A stretch of 64,000 nt of DNA from Methylobacterium radiotolerans JCM 2831. Lineage in GTDB: Bacteria; Pseudomonadota; Alphaproteobacteria; Rhizobiales; Beijerinckiaceae. The translations under genes were made by a program, and so were the position numbers. The stretch lies in assembly GCF_000019725.1 (NCBI RefSeq), contig NC_010505.1, forward strand, positions 1,724,001 through 1,788,000, read 5' to 3'. The notes beneath the pieces are model-generated. The model had not been told where the DNA came from and made no database searches. It was given only the letters and a program-made list of their open reading frames with translations. Below, piece after piece: positions 1 through 9,402 of this stretch (the stretch's first letter is position 1; every line of letters starts with the position of its first letter).

Positions 1-111
1 GGCGTGCCGGCCCGGCGGGTGACCCGGGCCGCCGACATCGCCCCGGCGATCGAGGCCGGGATCCGGTCCGGCGGCGCCAACCTCGTGGAGGTGGTGGTGC
101 GGGCGACCTGA
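1..111 (+). CDS. C-terminal end of a thiamine-diphosphate enzyme (5' truncated)
   Basis: Only the last 36 codons lie in the window, in frame from base 1 to a TGA. The peptide (ending GANLVEVVVRAT) has the form of the end of the C-terminal TPP-binding domain of acetolactate synthase/benzoylformate decarboxylase-type enzymes: an Arg-Val-x-x-Ala stretch, a helix with AIEAGIRSGG, then a last beta strand of hydrophobic residues. The substrate cannot be told from this piece. It converges on mntH with a 20-base gap. The assignment rests on a short match from memory and is moderate at best. Confidence 0.45.
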   Translation, partial: GVPARRVTRAADIAPAIEAGIRSGGANLVEVVVRAT

Positions 112-131
112 GCGGGGCCGTCAGGGGGCGC

Positions 132-1460
132 TCACTCCAGCCCCGGCACCGGCAGCCCGAAGGCCGCCGCCAGCAGCACCATGTTGAGGGCGAGCACCAG
201 AGCCGCCCCCGCCACGGCGGCGGCCTGGGTGAGCGGGCCGTTGGCGAAGGGCCCCATCACGCTGCGGCGGCGGGTGAACACCACCAGCGCCACCATCGGG
301 ACCGGCAGGGCGAGCGACAGCACCACCTGCGACAGGACCAGCGCCTGGGTCGGGTCGACCCCGATCGCCACCACCGCGAAGGCCGGCAGCATGGTCACGA
401 GCCGGCGGGCGAGGAGCGGGATGCGCCAGCCGGTGAAGCCCTGCATCACCAATTGCCCGGCGAGCGTGCCCACCACCGAGGAGGAGATCCCGGAGGCGAG
501 CAGCGACACCAGGAAGGCCGCCCCCGCGGCGGGCCCGAGGAGCGGCGTCAGGGTGCGGTAGGCCTCGCCGATCTCCGCCACCTCGCTGTGGCCGACGTGG
601 AAGGCCGCCGCCGCCATGATCACCATCGCCATGTTGACGAGGCCCGCCAGCAGCAGCGCCACCACCACCTCGCGGTTCGAGTAGCGCACCAGCAGGCGCC
701 GGTCGGCCTCGGTGCGGGGATTGCCCCGTCCCTGGGTCAGGCCCGAATGCAGGAACAGCGCGTGCGGCATCACGGTGGCGCCGATGATCCCGACCGCGAT
801 GGTGAGCGCCTGCGCGTCCGGGATCCGCGGGGTGACGAGACCCTTGGCCGCCTCGCCCCAGGCCACGGGCGCGACCAGGAGCTCGACCGCGTAGCAGAGG
901 CCGATCGTGCCGACCATCGCGCCGATGGCGATCTCCAGCGGCCGGAAGCCCTCGTTCTCCAGGAGCAGGATCGCGTAGGTGACCACCGCGGTGATGCCCA
1001 TGCCGGCCATGAGCGGCATGCCGGTGAGCAGCGACAGGCCGATGGCGCCGCCGAGGAACTCCGCGAGGTCGGTCGCCATGGCGGCGACCTCGCTGATGCC
1101 CCACAGGGCGAGGCGCACCGGTCGCGTCGTCGCGTCCCGGCAATGCTCGGCGAGGTTCTTGCCCGTGACGATGCCGAGCTTGGCCGACAGGGCCTGGAAC
1201 AGCATCGCCGTCAGGTTGGCGAGCAGCACCACCCAGAGCAGGCCGTAGCCGTAGCGGGCGCCGGCCTGGATGTTGGTCGCGAAATTCCCGGGGTCCATGT
1301 AGGCGATCGACGCCGTCACGGCGGGGCCGGCGAACAGCAGGAACCGGGCCCGGCCGCCGGGACGGCCGTCGAGGACGTCGCGGATCGCGCCCTCGGTCCG
1401 CCGGCTCATCGCCCCGGGCGCGGCGCGCCCGGGGGCCGTCGCGGCGTTCGGCGCCACCAT
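132..1460 (-). CDS. mntH: Nramp-family divalent metal (Mn2+) transporter MntH
   Basis: Inner-membrane proton-coupled importer of Mn2+ and related divalent metals, about 442 residues, normal for bacterial Nramp proteins. The family signatures are present: DPGN in the first transmembrane segment (YMDPGNFATN) and MPHALFLHS in segment 6, both metal-binding elements, followed by alternating hydrophobic segments to the C terminus. I chose the ATG at 1460 over an in-frame GTG at 1466, because the GAGGAGAG ribosome site lies about 9 bases from the ATG and only about 3 from the GTG. It is divergent from the MntR-type regulator at 1702, and an MntR-like palindrome lies 20 bases upstream of the ATG, so Mn-dependent repression is likely. 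Confidence 0.93.
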   Translation of the reverse strand: MVAPNAATAPGRAAPGAMSRRTEGAIRDVLDGRPGGRARFLLFAGPAVTASIAYMDPGNFATNIQAGARYGYGLLWVVLLANLTAMLFQALSAKLGIVTGKNLAEHCRDATTRPVRLALWGISEVAAMATDLAEFLGGAIGLSLLTGMPLMAGMGITAVVTYAILLLENEGFRPLEIAIGAMVGTIGLCYAVELLVAPVAWGEAAKGLVTPRIPDAQALTIAVGIIGATVMPHALFLHSGLTQGRGNPRTEADRRLLVRYSNREVVVALLLAGLVNMAMVIMAAAAFHVGHSEVAEIGEAYRTLTPLLGPAAGAAFLVSLLASGISSSVVGTLAGQLVMQGFTGWRIPLLARRLVTMLPAFAVVAIGVDPTQALVLSQVVLSLALPVPMVALVVFTRRRSVMGPFANGPLTQAAAVAGAALVLALNMVLLAAAFGLPVPGLE

Positions 1461-1479
1461 GCTCACCCTCTCCTCAAAG

Positions 1480-1497
1480 ATATAGCGGAGGCTATAT
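1480..1497. promoter_or_regulatory. MntR-type operator (Mn box) upstream of mntH
   Basis: Perfect inverted repeat ATATAGC-GGAG-GCTATAT: 7-base arms, 4-base spacer. The core ATAGC-N4-GCTAT is the same as in the MntR operator known from E. coli (CATAGC-N4-GCTATG form). It lies 20 bases upstream of the mntH ATG, and the adjacent divergent gene encodes a DtxR/MntR protein. The position fits repression of mntH by Mn2+-loaded MntR. Function is inferred from the match. Confidence 0.8.
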
Positions 1498-1532
1498 TCA
1501 GGGTTCGGCGCCGGGATTCAAGGGCCCGGATC

Positions 1533-1580
1533 CCAGGATCGGGATTCCAGGATCGGGATTCCAGGATCGGGATTCCAGGG
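1533..1580. repeat. 14-bp tandem repeat, three copies plus a partial
   Basis: The unit CCAGGATCGGGATT occurs at 1533-1546, 1547-1560 and 1561-1574, followed by CCAGGG. It sits in the mntH-mntR intergenic region, about 120 bases before the mntR start. The copies are identical, which suggests recent slippage. No function is evident. Confidence 0.85.
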
Positions 1581-1701
1581 TCAGGAGTCAGGGCCGGAAT
1601 TCCGGGGGCCTGCACCGCCTCCGCGGGACTCCCCTCCCGGGGGCGGTGTTTGCTAGACAGGGGCCGGGGCGGCCCGCGCGGGCCGTGGTGGGGGAGAGCC
1701 G

Positions 1702-2163
1702 ATGCAGGAACCGTCCGAGCCGGGCTCGCCCGAGACCGTGCTGGTCGATCCCGAGCGCCACGTGGAGAGCTTCCGCCAGGCCCGCGAGGCGCGGCGCTCG
1801 GAGCTCGTGGAGGATTACGTCGAGTTGATCGACGACCTGATCGGCGACGGCGGCGAGGCGCGGCAGGTGGACATCGCGGCCCGGCTCGGCGTGGCGCAGC
1901 CGACCGTCGCCAAGATGCTGAAGCGCCTGTGCGAGGACGGCTTCGTGCAGCAGCGGCCCTATCGCGGCGTGTTCCTGACCGAGGCCGGCCGCCGGCTCGC
2001 CGCGCAGGCCCGGGAGCGCCACCGCATCGTCGAGCGCTTCCTGTGCGCGCTGGGGGTGAGCCCCGAGACCGCCCGGCGGGACGCGGAGGGGATCGAGCAC
2101 CACGTCAGCGCCGAGACGCTCGCGGCGTTCCGCGCCTTCGCGGAGCGGCACGGGGGGGCGTGA
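1702..2163 (+). CDS. mntR: Mn-responsive transcriptional regulator MntR (DtxR family)
   Basis: 153-residue iron/manganese-dependent repressor. An N-terminal winged helix-turn-helix occupies roughly residues 35-100: [20 protein letters not shown] is the recognition region, then a wing ending [13 protein letters not shown] dimerisation and metal-binding segment follows with [14 protein letters not shown] and the GIEHHVS motif. There is no C-terminal SH3-like domain, as in the short MntR subgroup. The start ATG is preceded by GGGGGAGAG. It is divergent from mntH, whose promoter carries a matching palindrome, so it should sense cytosolic Mn2+ and repress mntH. Confidence 0.9.
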   Translation: MQEPSEPGSPETVLVDPERHVESFRQAREARRSELVEDYVELIDDLIGDGGEARQVDIAARLGVAQPTVAKMLKRLCEDGFVQQRPYRGVFLTEAGRRLAAQARERHRIVERFLCALGVSPETARRDAEGIEHHVSAETLAAFRAFAERHGGA

Positions 2164-2181
2164 GGCGCCCCTCTCCGGCCC

Positions 2182-3378
2182 TCACACCGTCGGCGCCGCC
2201 ACCTTCTGGCGCAGGCCCAGGATCACCGCCCGGAGCATCTCGGCCCCGGCCTCGCCGGCATCCGGCAGGGTGCCGGTGCGGGAGGCGTAGATCCGCTCGT
2301 GCACGAAGGCGAGCTTGGCGATTACCGCGGGCGTCAGCTTGAACGGGTAGAGCGCCGGCTGGCCCATGCTGTGGGACAGCGAGTTGATCGCGTAGGTGAG
2401 CGGCAGCCACGCGGCGATCAGCCGGTCGAGATCCAGGGTGTTGTAGGGATCGAAATCGATCACGGTCGGCGCCGGCGGCCCGGACTGCCCCCGCTGGCGC
2501 AGGCGCGGGCGCACGTGCAGCTCGAAGGTCGAGGCGGTCTCCACCGTGTCGACGATGTGCAGGTAATGCGCGAAGGTCTCGGCGAAATCCTCCCACGGAT
2601 GCGCGGTGGCGTAGGCCGAGACGTAGGCCTCGTCCCAATCGGCCGGCGCGCCCCTGGCGTAGTGGTCCTGCAGGGCCTGGACGTAGTTCAGCCGCTCGTC
2701 GCCGAACAGGGCCCGGAACGGTTCCCAGGAGGGGCTGTTCAGCACCAGCAGGTACCAGAAGTAATGCCCGATCTCGTGCCGGAAATGGCCGAGCAGGGTG
2801 CGGTAATGCTCGCCGAAGAGGATCCGGCGACGCTCCCGCTCGACGTCGTCGGCCTCGGCGATGTTCATGGTGATCAGGCCGTTGATGTGGCCCGTCAGCA
2901 CCGGCGGCCCGCCGGAGACGCTCTCGGAGGGGTCGACCAGGAAGTCGAAGGCCAGCCCGTCCGTGTACTGGGCGCGGGTGGCGAGCGGCAGTTCCAGGCG
3001 CAGCAGCGAGTAGAACAGCCGGTGCTTGGCCGCCTCGATCGGGCGCCAGCGGGCGAGGTTCCAGGGCTGCGACAGGTCCGGGACCACGCGGTTGTGGCGG
3101 CAGGCGGTGCAGTAGATGTCGGGGCTGTCCTCCGGCACCAGCCAGTTGCAGGCCTGCGCGAGGGCGTTGTTGCACAGCCGGTAGCGCCGGCCGGGATCCG
3201 CGTAGGCGTGGAAGACCTGCGCCCCGCCCATCAGCGGGTGGGCCGAGAGGCCCTGCGGCTCCAGCGCCGAGACCTCGTGGACCGCGCAGGCGTAGCCCAG
3301 CGGCCGCGCGCAGCTCTCGCAGGCGGTCGCCTCGAAGGTGACCGGCTGGTCGCAGGCCTGGCACTGGAAGATCTTCAT
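2182..3378 (-). CDS. Putative zinc-binding metallopeptidase
   Basis: About 398 residues. The N terminus is a zinc-ribbon-like segment with paired cysteines (CQACDQPV...CESCARPLG), and further Cys appear near residues 75-90 (CNNA, CTAC). A HEIGH motif near residue 195 ([13 protein letters not shown]) is the zincin HExxH site; a downstream Glu ([11 protein letters not shown]) could be the third ligand. This matches the family of putative zinc-binding peptidases often found near bacterial transglutaminase/ATP-grasp clusters. I chose the ATG at 3378 because the protein then starts MKIFQCQ, as family members do; an upstream GTG at 3408 is possible. It is divergent from the transglutaminase operon, which suggests a shared pathway. 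The substrate is unknown. Confidence 0.75.
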   Translation of the reverse strand: MKIFQCQACDQPVTFEATACESCARPLGYACAVHEVSALEPQGLSAHPLMGGAQVFHAYADPGRRYRLCNNALAQACNWLVPEDSPDIYCTACRHNRVVPDLSQPWNLARWRPIEAAKHRLFYSLLRLELPLATRAQYTDGLAFDFLVDPSESVSGGPPVLTGHINGLITMNIAEADDVERERRRILFGEHYRTLLGHFRHEIGHYFWYLLVLNSPSWEPFRALFGDERLNYVQALQDHYARGAPADWDEAYVSAYATAHPWEDFAETFAHYLHIVDTVETASTFELHVRPRLRQRGQSGPPAPTVIDFDPYNTLDLDRLIAAWLPLTYAINSLSHSMGQPALYPFKLTPAVIAKLAFVHERIYASRTGTLPDAGEAGAEMLRAVILGLRQKVAAPTV

Positions 3379-3575
3379 CGCGCGGTCCCGGGCCGGCGGC
3401 CGACCCACCTTCCGGTCAAGCGGGGCCGGGCGGCAAAGTTCCTGCCAGGCGCCGCGGTGCCCGCCCGCCGCACGGAAATTGCTTGTCGGCGGGGCCGTAT
3501 CGCGTAACCGTGCGGCGGGCGCCGGCGCCAGGGACCGGCGGCGCGACCGCGTTCGATCCTTTCGACGGAGCCATC

Positions 3576-6500
3576 GTGTCGATCAAAGCCGCCCTGCACC
3601 ACGTCACGCATTACCGCTACGACCGGCCGATCAGCCTGGGCCCCCAGGTGATCCGCCTGCGTCCGGCCCCGCACGCCCGCACCAAGGTCCCGGCCTACGC
3701 GCTCACGGTGACGCCGGCCAACCACTTCCTGAACTGGCAGCAGGATCCCAGCGGCAACTGGCTCGCCCGCCTCGTCTTCCCGGAGAAGACCGACGAACTG
3801 AAGATCGAGGTCGACCTCACCGCCGACATGGCGGTGATCAACCCGTTCGACTTCTTCGTGGAGGATTACGCGCAGGTCCGGCCGTTCGCGTACGATCGCG
3901 GTCTCGCCGAGGAGCTGGCCCCCTACCTCACCCCCGTCGACGCGGAGGGTCCGGAGATGGAGGCGCTGCTCGCCCGTCTCCCGGAGGAGCCCAGCACCGT
4001 CCAGTTCCTGGTGGCGCTGAACGGCCTGATCGCCCGGGAGACCGCCTACGGCGTCCGGATGGAGCCGGGCGTCCAGACCCCGGCCGAGACCCTGCGGCTG
4101 AAGAGCGGCTCCTGCCGCGACTCGGCGTGGCTGCTCGTGCAGGTGCTGCGCCGGATCGGGCTCGCCGCCCGGTTCGTCTCCGGCTACCTGATCCAGCTCG
4201 TGCCCGACACGACCGCGGTCGACGGGCCGACCGGCGCCGCGGCGGATTTCACCGACCTGCACGCCTGGGCCGAAGTCTACCTGCCGGGCGCCGGCTGGGT
4301 CGGGATGGACGCCACATCGGGTCTGCTCACCGGCGAGGGCCACATCCCGCTCGCCGCGACGCCGCACTACCACGCGGCCGCGCCGATCTCCGGCGCCGTC
4401 GAGCCGGCCGAGACCACGTTCGACTTCAAGATGACCATCACCCGCGTCGCCGAGACGCCGCGGATCACCAAGCCGTTCCCGGAAGCCGTCTGGGCCGCCA
4501 TGGACGCGCTGGGCGAGCGGGTCGACGCCGACCTCGCCGCGCAGGACGTGCGGCTGACCATGGGCGGCGAGCCGACCTTCGTGTCGGTGGACGATTTCGA
4601 GTCGCCCGAGTGGAACATCGCGGCCGTCGGCCCGACCAAGCGGGGGCTCGCCGACCGGCTGATCCGGCGCCTGCGCGACCGGTTCGGCCCGGGGGGGCTG
4701 CTCCATTACGGCCAGGGGAAGTGGTATCCCGGCGAGAGCCTGCCCCGCTGGGCCTTCGCGCTCTACTGGCGCAAGGACGGCAAGCCGATCTGGCGCGACC
4801 CGGACCTGATCGCGCCGGAGGTGGTCGCCGGGGAGGCGGGACAAGCCACCATCGCGCAGGCCGAGGCGCTCGCCGGCGCGCTGGCCCGCCGCCTCGGCCT
4901 CGCCGACTACGTCTTCCCGGCCTTCGAGGACGGGGAGCTCTGGGAGAAGAAGACCGCGGCGCTGCCGGTCAACGTCACGCCCGGGGCGGCCCGGTCCGGC
5001 TCGGCGGAGTTCGACGCCCGGATCAGGCGGGTCTACGCCCGCGGCCTCGGGGAGGCCGCGGGCTACGTCCTGCCGCTCGCCAGCCTGCCGACCGGCCGTG
5101 ACGGCGACGCCGACAGGGTCTGGATCTCCGAGAAGTGGGAGTTCCGCCGCGGGGCCGCCTTCCTGGTGCCGGGCGATTCCCCGGTGGGCTTCCGCCTGCC
5201 GCTGTCGTCCCTGCCCTACGTGCCGCCGGAGCACTATCCCTACTATCAGCCGCAGGACCCGCTGGAGCCCCGCACCGCCCTCCCCGACGGGCATCCCGGC
5301 GCGGTCGCCAACGGTGCCGGCGTCACCGGCGTGGCGGTGCGCACGGCCCTGTCGATCGAGCCCCGCGACGGGGTGGTGCGGGTGTTCATGCCGCCGGTGC
5401 AGCGCGCCGACGAGTATCTCGAACTCGCCGGCCACCTCGAGGCGGCCGCCGCCGAGCTGAACCTGCCGATCCACCTCGAGGGCTACGAGCCGCCCTACGA
5501 CCCGCGGATCGGCGTGATCAAGGTGACGCCCGATCCGGGCGTGATCGAGGTGAACGTCCACCCGGCCGCCTCGTGGCGGGAGGCGGTCGCCATCACCACC
5601 GACTTGTACGCTGAGGCGAGGCAGACCCGGCTCGGCGCGGAGAAGTTCATGACCGACGGGCGCCACACCGGCACCGGCGGCGGCAACCACGTGGTCATGG
5701 GCGGCGTCACGCCGGACGATTCCCCGTTCCTGCGCCGGCCCGACCTGCTCAAGAGCCTCGTGCTCTACTGGCAGCGCCACCCTGCGCTCTCGTACCTGTT
5801 CTCGGGCCTCTATATCGGGCCCACGAGCCAGGCGCCGCGCATGGACGAGGCCCGCCACGACGGGCTCTACGAGCTGGAGATCGCGCTGGCCCAGGTGCCG
5901 GCCCCGGACGCGCCCAACATCCCGCGCTGGCTGGTCGACCGGATCTTCCGCAACATCCTCGTCGACGTCACCGGCAACACCCACCGGGCCGAGATCTGCA
6001 TCGACAAGCTCTACTCGCCGGACGGCCCGACCGGGCGCCTCGGCCTGCTGGAGTTCCGCGCCTTCGAGATGCCGCCGGACGCGCGGATGAGCCTCGCGCA
6101 GCAGCTCCTGCTCCGCGCCCTCGTGGCCTGGCTGTGGCGCGAGCCGCAGACCGGCGGCTGTGTCCGCTGGGGCACGAACCTCCACGATCGGTTCATGCTG
6201 CCGCATTTCCTCTGGTCCGACTTCCTCTCGGTGCTGGAGGATCTCCGGGCGGCGGGGTACGATTTCGATCCGGTCGCCTTCGAGGCGCAGGCCCTGTTCC
6301 GGTTCCCGGTCTTCGGCACGATCGAGCAGGGCGGGGTCCGGATGGAATTGCGCCAGGCGCTCGAGCCCTGGCACGTGATGGGCGAGGAAGGGACCAGCGG
6401 GGGCACCGTGCGCTTCGTCGACAGTTCGGTCGAGCGGCTGCAGGTCAGGGTCGAGGGCTTCGTGCCCGAGCGGCACGTCATCGCCTGCAACGGCCGCCGC

Positions 6501-6851
6501 CTGCCCATGACCGGCACCGGCCGCGGCGGCGAGGCCGTGGCGGGGCTGCGCTTCAAGGCGTGGCAGCCGGCCTCCTCCCTGCACCCGACCATCCCGGCCC
6601 ACTCGCCGCTGACCTTCGACATCCTCGACGCCTGGAGCGGGCGCTCCCTCGGCGGCTGCCGCTACCACGTCGCCCATCCGGGCGGGCGCAACTACGAGAC
6701 CCATCCGGTCAACGCCTACGAGGCGGAGGGCCGGCGCCTCGCCCGGTTCCAGCCGAACGGCCACACGCCGGGCCGGGTGGAGATGCCCCGCCCGGAATCG
6801 AGCGCCGAGTTCCCGCTGACCCTCGACCTGCGGACGCCGGCCCCGCAATGA
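3576..6851 (+). CDS. Transglutaminase-like domain fused to DUF2126 putative amidoligase
   Basis: About 1091 residues. The N-terminal third is a bacterial transglutaminase-like protein: a beta-rich N domain ([12 protein letters not shown]), then the papain-like core with Cys near residue 180 (SGSCRDSAW), His near 229 (DLHAWAEV) and Asp near 245 (GMDATSG). The remaining ~750 residues are the DUF2126 domain, classed as a putative COOH-NH2 (amide-forming) ligase, with many conserved charged motifs ([34 protein letters not shown]). The GTG at 3576 has GGAG five bases upstream and gives the usual family N terminus; an upstream GTG at 3483 lacks a site. First gene of a three-gene operon with the permuted ATP-grasp/alpha-E protein and a second transglutaminase. 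The set is thought to make or process a peptide-like product; the substrate is unknown. Confidence 0.85.
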   Translation: MSIKAALHHVTHYRYDRPISLGPQVIRLRPAPHARTKVPAYALTVTPANHFLNWQQDPSGNWLARLVFPEKTDELKIEVDLTADMAVINPFDFFVEDYAQVRPFAYDRGLAEELAPYLTPVDAEGPEMEALLARLPEEPSTVQFLVALNGLIARETAYGVRMEPGVQTPAETLRLKSGSCRDSAWLLVQVLRRIGLAARFVSGYLIQLVPDTTAVDGPTGAAADFTDLHAWAEVYLPGAGWVGMDATSGLLTGEGHIPLAATPHYHAAAPISGAVEPAETTFDFKMTITRVAETPRITKPFPEAVWAAMDALGERVDADLAAQDVRLTMGGEPTFVSVDDFESPEWNIAAVGPTKRGLADRLIRRLRDRFGPGGLLHYGQGKWYPGESLPRWAFALYWRKDGKPIWRDPDLIAPEVVAGEAGQATIAQAEALAGALARRLGLADYVFPAFEDGELWEKKTAALPVNVTPGAARSGSAEFDARIRRVYARGLGEAAGYVLPLASLPTGRDGDADRVWISEKWEFRRGAAFLVPGDSPVGFRLPLSSLPYVPPEHYPYYQPQDPLEPRTALPDGHPGAVANGAGVTGVAVRTALSIEPRDGVVRVFMPPVQRADEYLELAGHLEAAAAELNLPIHLEGYEPPYDPRIGVIKVTPDPGVIEVNVHPAASWREAVAITTDLYAEARQTRLGAEKFMTDGRHTGTGGGNHVVMGGVTPDDSPFLRRPDLLKSLVLYWQRHPALSYLFSGLYIGPTSQAPRMDEARHDGLYELEIALAQVPAPDAPNIPRWLVDRIFRNILVDVTGNTHRAEICIDKLYSPDGPTGRLGLLEFRAFEMPPDARMSLAQQLLLRALVAWLWREPQTGGCVRWGTNLHDRFMLPHFLWSDFLSVLEDLRAAGYDFDPVAFEAQALFRFPVFGTIEQGGVRMELRQALEPWHVMGEEGTSGGTVRFVDSSVERLQVRVEGFVPERHVIACNGRRLPMTGTGRGGEAVAGLRFKAWQPASSLHPTIPAHSPLTFDILDAWSGRSLGGCRYHVAHPGGRNYETHPVNAYEAEGRRLARFQPNGHTPGRVEMPRPESSAEFPLTLDLRTPAPQ

Positions 6852-6861
6852 CCGGGGATCC

Positions 6862-9402
6862 GTGATGGAGGCGGCGCTCGCGGGCAGCCGCGGCCGGGCC
6901 GAGCGGCCGGAGGGCGCGCGGGAGCGCGTCGCCCGCTGGTGCGCGGGCTACCGCCCCGCCCCCGGCCGGCCGGACGAGTTCCTGGGCCCCGACGGTTCGC
7001 CCCGCGGGGCGTGGCCGCGCCTGCTCGACCGCCTCGGCGGGCTCACCGAGCCGGAGATCATGGCCCGCTTCGTCGCGGCGGAGCGGCACATCCGGGACGC
7101 GGGCATCTCGTTCCGCATCGCCGGCGACCAGCGCGAGCACCCCTGGCCGCTGGGCTGCCTGCCCCTCGTGATCGAGGGACCGGAATGGGCGGCGCTCAGC
7201 GCCGGGATCGTCCAGCGCGCGGAGCTGATGGAGGCGATCCTCGCGGACGCCTACGGGGAGGGGCGGCTCGTGGCCGAGGGGCTCCTGCCCGCCGCGATCG
7301 TCGCCGGGACGCCCGAGTTCCTGCACCCGCTCCACGGGGTCGCGCCCCCCGGCGGCCACTACCTCAAGCTCTACGCCGCCGATCTCGGCCGGGGACCGGA
7401 CGGGCGCTGGCAGGTGCTCGCCGACCGGACGCAGGCGCCCTCGGGCCTCGGCTGGGCGCTGGAGAACCGCATGGTCCTCGCCCGGACCTTCCCGGACTTC
7501 TTCCAGGACCTCCACGTCGAGCGCCTGCCGGCCTTCTTCCAGGCGTTCCGCGACGGCCTGGCGCTCGGTGCCGAGCGCTCGGACCCGCGGATCTGCCTGC
7601 TGACCTCCGGCCCGTACAGCAGCACCTACGTCGAGCAGGCGGCGCTGGCCCGCTATCTCGGCCTGATGCTGGTGGAGGGCGACGACCTCGTCATGCGGGA
7701 CGGGCGCCTGCACGTGCGCACCGTCTCGGGCCTGAAGCGCGCCGACGCCCTGTGGCGGCGGATCGACGCCGACTTCCTCGACCCGCTGGAGCTGAACCCG
7801 GCCTCGCGGCTCGGCGTGCCCGGCATCCTGGACGCCCTGCGCAACGGCTCCCTGGTGATGGCCAACATGCCGGGCGCGGGGCTCGTCGAGTCGGCCGCGC
7901 TCGCGCCCTATCTCGACGGCATCGCCCGCCGGGTGCTGGGCGAGCCCCTGCGGCTCGGCCACCCGCGCACGTGGTGGTGCGGCGACCTCGAGGGCCTGGC
8001 GCACGCGCGGGCCAACCTCGACAGCCTGACCCTGCGCCCGGCCGCCACGCCCCAGCGCGGGGCGGGGCGCGACGCGATCCTGGCCGGCCCGGTCCTGGCG
8101 GCGGAGCGGGAGCGGGTCGTGGCGGCCCTGCGCGACCGGCCCTTCGACTACGTCGCCCAGGAGGCGGCGCCGCTCTCGACCATGCCGGGCTGGGAGCGCG
8201 GCCCGGACGGCCTGTTCCTGACGCCCCGCCCCTTCGTGGTCCGCGTCTTCGCCGCGCGCACGCCGCTCGGCTGGCAGGTCATGCCCGGCGGCTTCTGCCG
8301 GGTCTCGGAGCGCGAGGACGTCGACCCGATCGAGCTGCGGCTCGGCATCCGCTCCGCCGACGTCTGGGTCCTGTCCGAGGAGCCGGTCGCCGCGCCCCTG
8401 ATCGGCACGCAGGCGGCCCCGCGGGTGCGGCGGGTCGGCGGCCACCTCCCCGCCCGGGCCGCCGACGGCCTGTTCTGGCTCGGCCGCTACCTGGAGCGCG
8501 GCGAGGCGGTGATCCGGCTGGTGCTCGCCCACCTGCGCAGCGTCGGCGACGCGGTCGGGACCGACATCTCGGGCGCCCTCGACACGCCGGCGGCCCTGGC
8601 GCTCCGAGCCCTGCTGCACGAGTGGGGCGCCGTCAGTGCCGCCGACCTGCCCACCGCCCGCCTCGCCCAGGAGGCGCTCTCCGGGCGCGACCGGTCGGGC
8701 TCGGCCCGGTCCCACATCCTCGCGGCCCGCCGCAACGCCGCCGCGCTCCGCGCCCGCCTCTCCGGCGAGGCGTGGCGGGTCCTGGCCGACCTGAACGAGT
8801 TCCTGTCCCTCGACCCCGAGCGGGCCTTCACCGAGTCGCAGCTCGCGGGCCGCGCCGAGCGGGCGCTGAGCCAGCTCGCGGCGCTCGCCGGCCTCACCCA
8901 CGAGAACATGAGCCGGGCCGAGGGCTGGCACTTCATCGAGCTCGGCCGGCGGATCGAGCGGGCGATCAACACCGGCGCCTTCGCGCTGGCCTTCGCCAAC
9001 GACGAGGCGACTCCCGGCTGCCTCGGGGTGATGCTGTCCCTGTGCGACTCGCAGATCAGCTACGGGCGGCGCTACCTGCAGGGGGCGGCCCTCGACCCGG
9101 TCCGCGACATGGTGCTGCTCGACCCCTACAACCCGCGCTCGATCGCCTTCCAGGCCGAGGCGATCACCCGGCACCTCGCCGACCTGCCGGCGCTCGCCGC
9201 GGACGGGATCCCCGAACCGCAGTGCCGCCTCGCCACCCGGATCCTGGCGGAGCTGCGCAGCGGCGAGGCCGCGGATTTCGACGCCGTGCGCCTCACCGCC
9301 CTCGCGACCGACCTGGAGCGCCTCGCCGACGGCATCGCGGCCCGCTACTTCCCCACCGGGCCGAACGCGCTGCGCCCCGAGAAGCTGACGGGGCTCGCGT
9401 GA
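6862..9402 (+). CDS. Circularly permuted ATP-grasp protein fused to alpha-E domain
   Basis: 846 residues. Residues ~40-470 match the circularly permuted ATP-grasp family (old DUF404/407), with motifs DGRWQVLADRTQAPSGLGWA, RICLLTSGPYSST and YLGLMLVEGDDL. Residues ~528-840 are the all-helical alpha-E (DUF403) domain, starting at ADGLFWLGRYLERGE, with NMSRAEGWHFIELGRRIERA later. In many genomes these are two adjacent genes; here they are one fused protein. ATP-grasp enzymes form amide bonds through acyl-phosphate intermediates. Start is GTG 6862 or ATG 6865, 10-13 bases after the upstream stop. The 3' end overlaps the next start by four bases (GTGA), which indicates translational coupling. Confidence 0.88.
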   Translation: MMEAALAGSRGRAERPEGARERVARWCAGYRPAPGRPDEFLGPDGSPRGAWPRLLDRLGGLTEPEIMARFVAAERHIRDAGISFRIAGDQREHPWPLGCLPLVIEGPEWAALSAGIVQRAELMEAILADAYGEGRLVAEGLLPAAIVAGTPEFLHPLHGVAPPGGHYLKLYAADLGRGPDGRWQVLADRTQAPSGLGWALENRMVLARTFPDFFQDLHVERLPAFFQAFRDGLALGAERSDPRICLLTSGPYSSTYVEQAALARYLGLMLVEGDDLVMRDGRLHVRTVSGLKRADALWRRIDADFLDPLELNPASRLGVPGILDALRNGSLVMANMPGAGLVESAALAPYLDGIARRVLGEPLRLGHPRTWWCGDLEGLAHARANLDSLTLRPAATPQRGAGRDAILAGPVLAAERERVVAALRDRPFDYVAQEAAPLSTMPGWERGPDGLFLTPRPFVVRVFAARTPLGWQVMPGGFCRVSEREDVDPIELRLGIRSADVWVLSEEPVAAPLIGTQAAPRVRRVGGHLPARAADGLFWLGRYLERGEAVIRLVLAHLRSVGDAVGTDISGALDTPAALALRALLHEWGAVSAADLPTARLAQEALSGRDRSGSARSHILAARRNAAALRARLSGEAWRVLADLNEFLSLDPERAFTESQLAGRAERALSQLAALAGLTHENMSRAEGWHFIELGRRIERAINTGAFALAFANDEATPGCLGVMLSLCDSQISYGRRYLQGAALDPVRDMVLLDPYNPRSIAFQAEAITRHLADLPALAADGIPEPQCRLATRILAELRSGEAADFDAVRLTALATDLERLADGIAARYFPTGPNALRPEKLTGLA

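Noticed and set aside
3375..6848. 1157-codon open frame on the minus strand
   Set aside because: It is the antisense shadow of the transglutaminase-DUF2126 gene; GC-rich third positions keep the opposite frame open, and its translation is Arg/Gly/Ala-rich without motifs.
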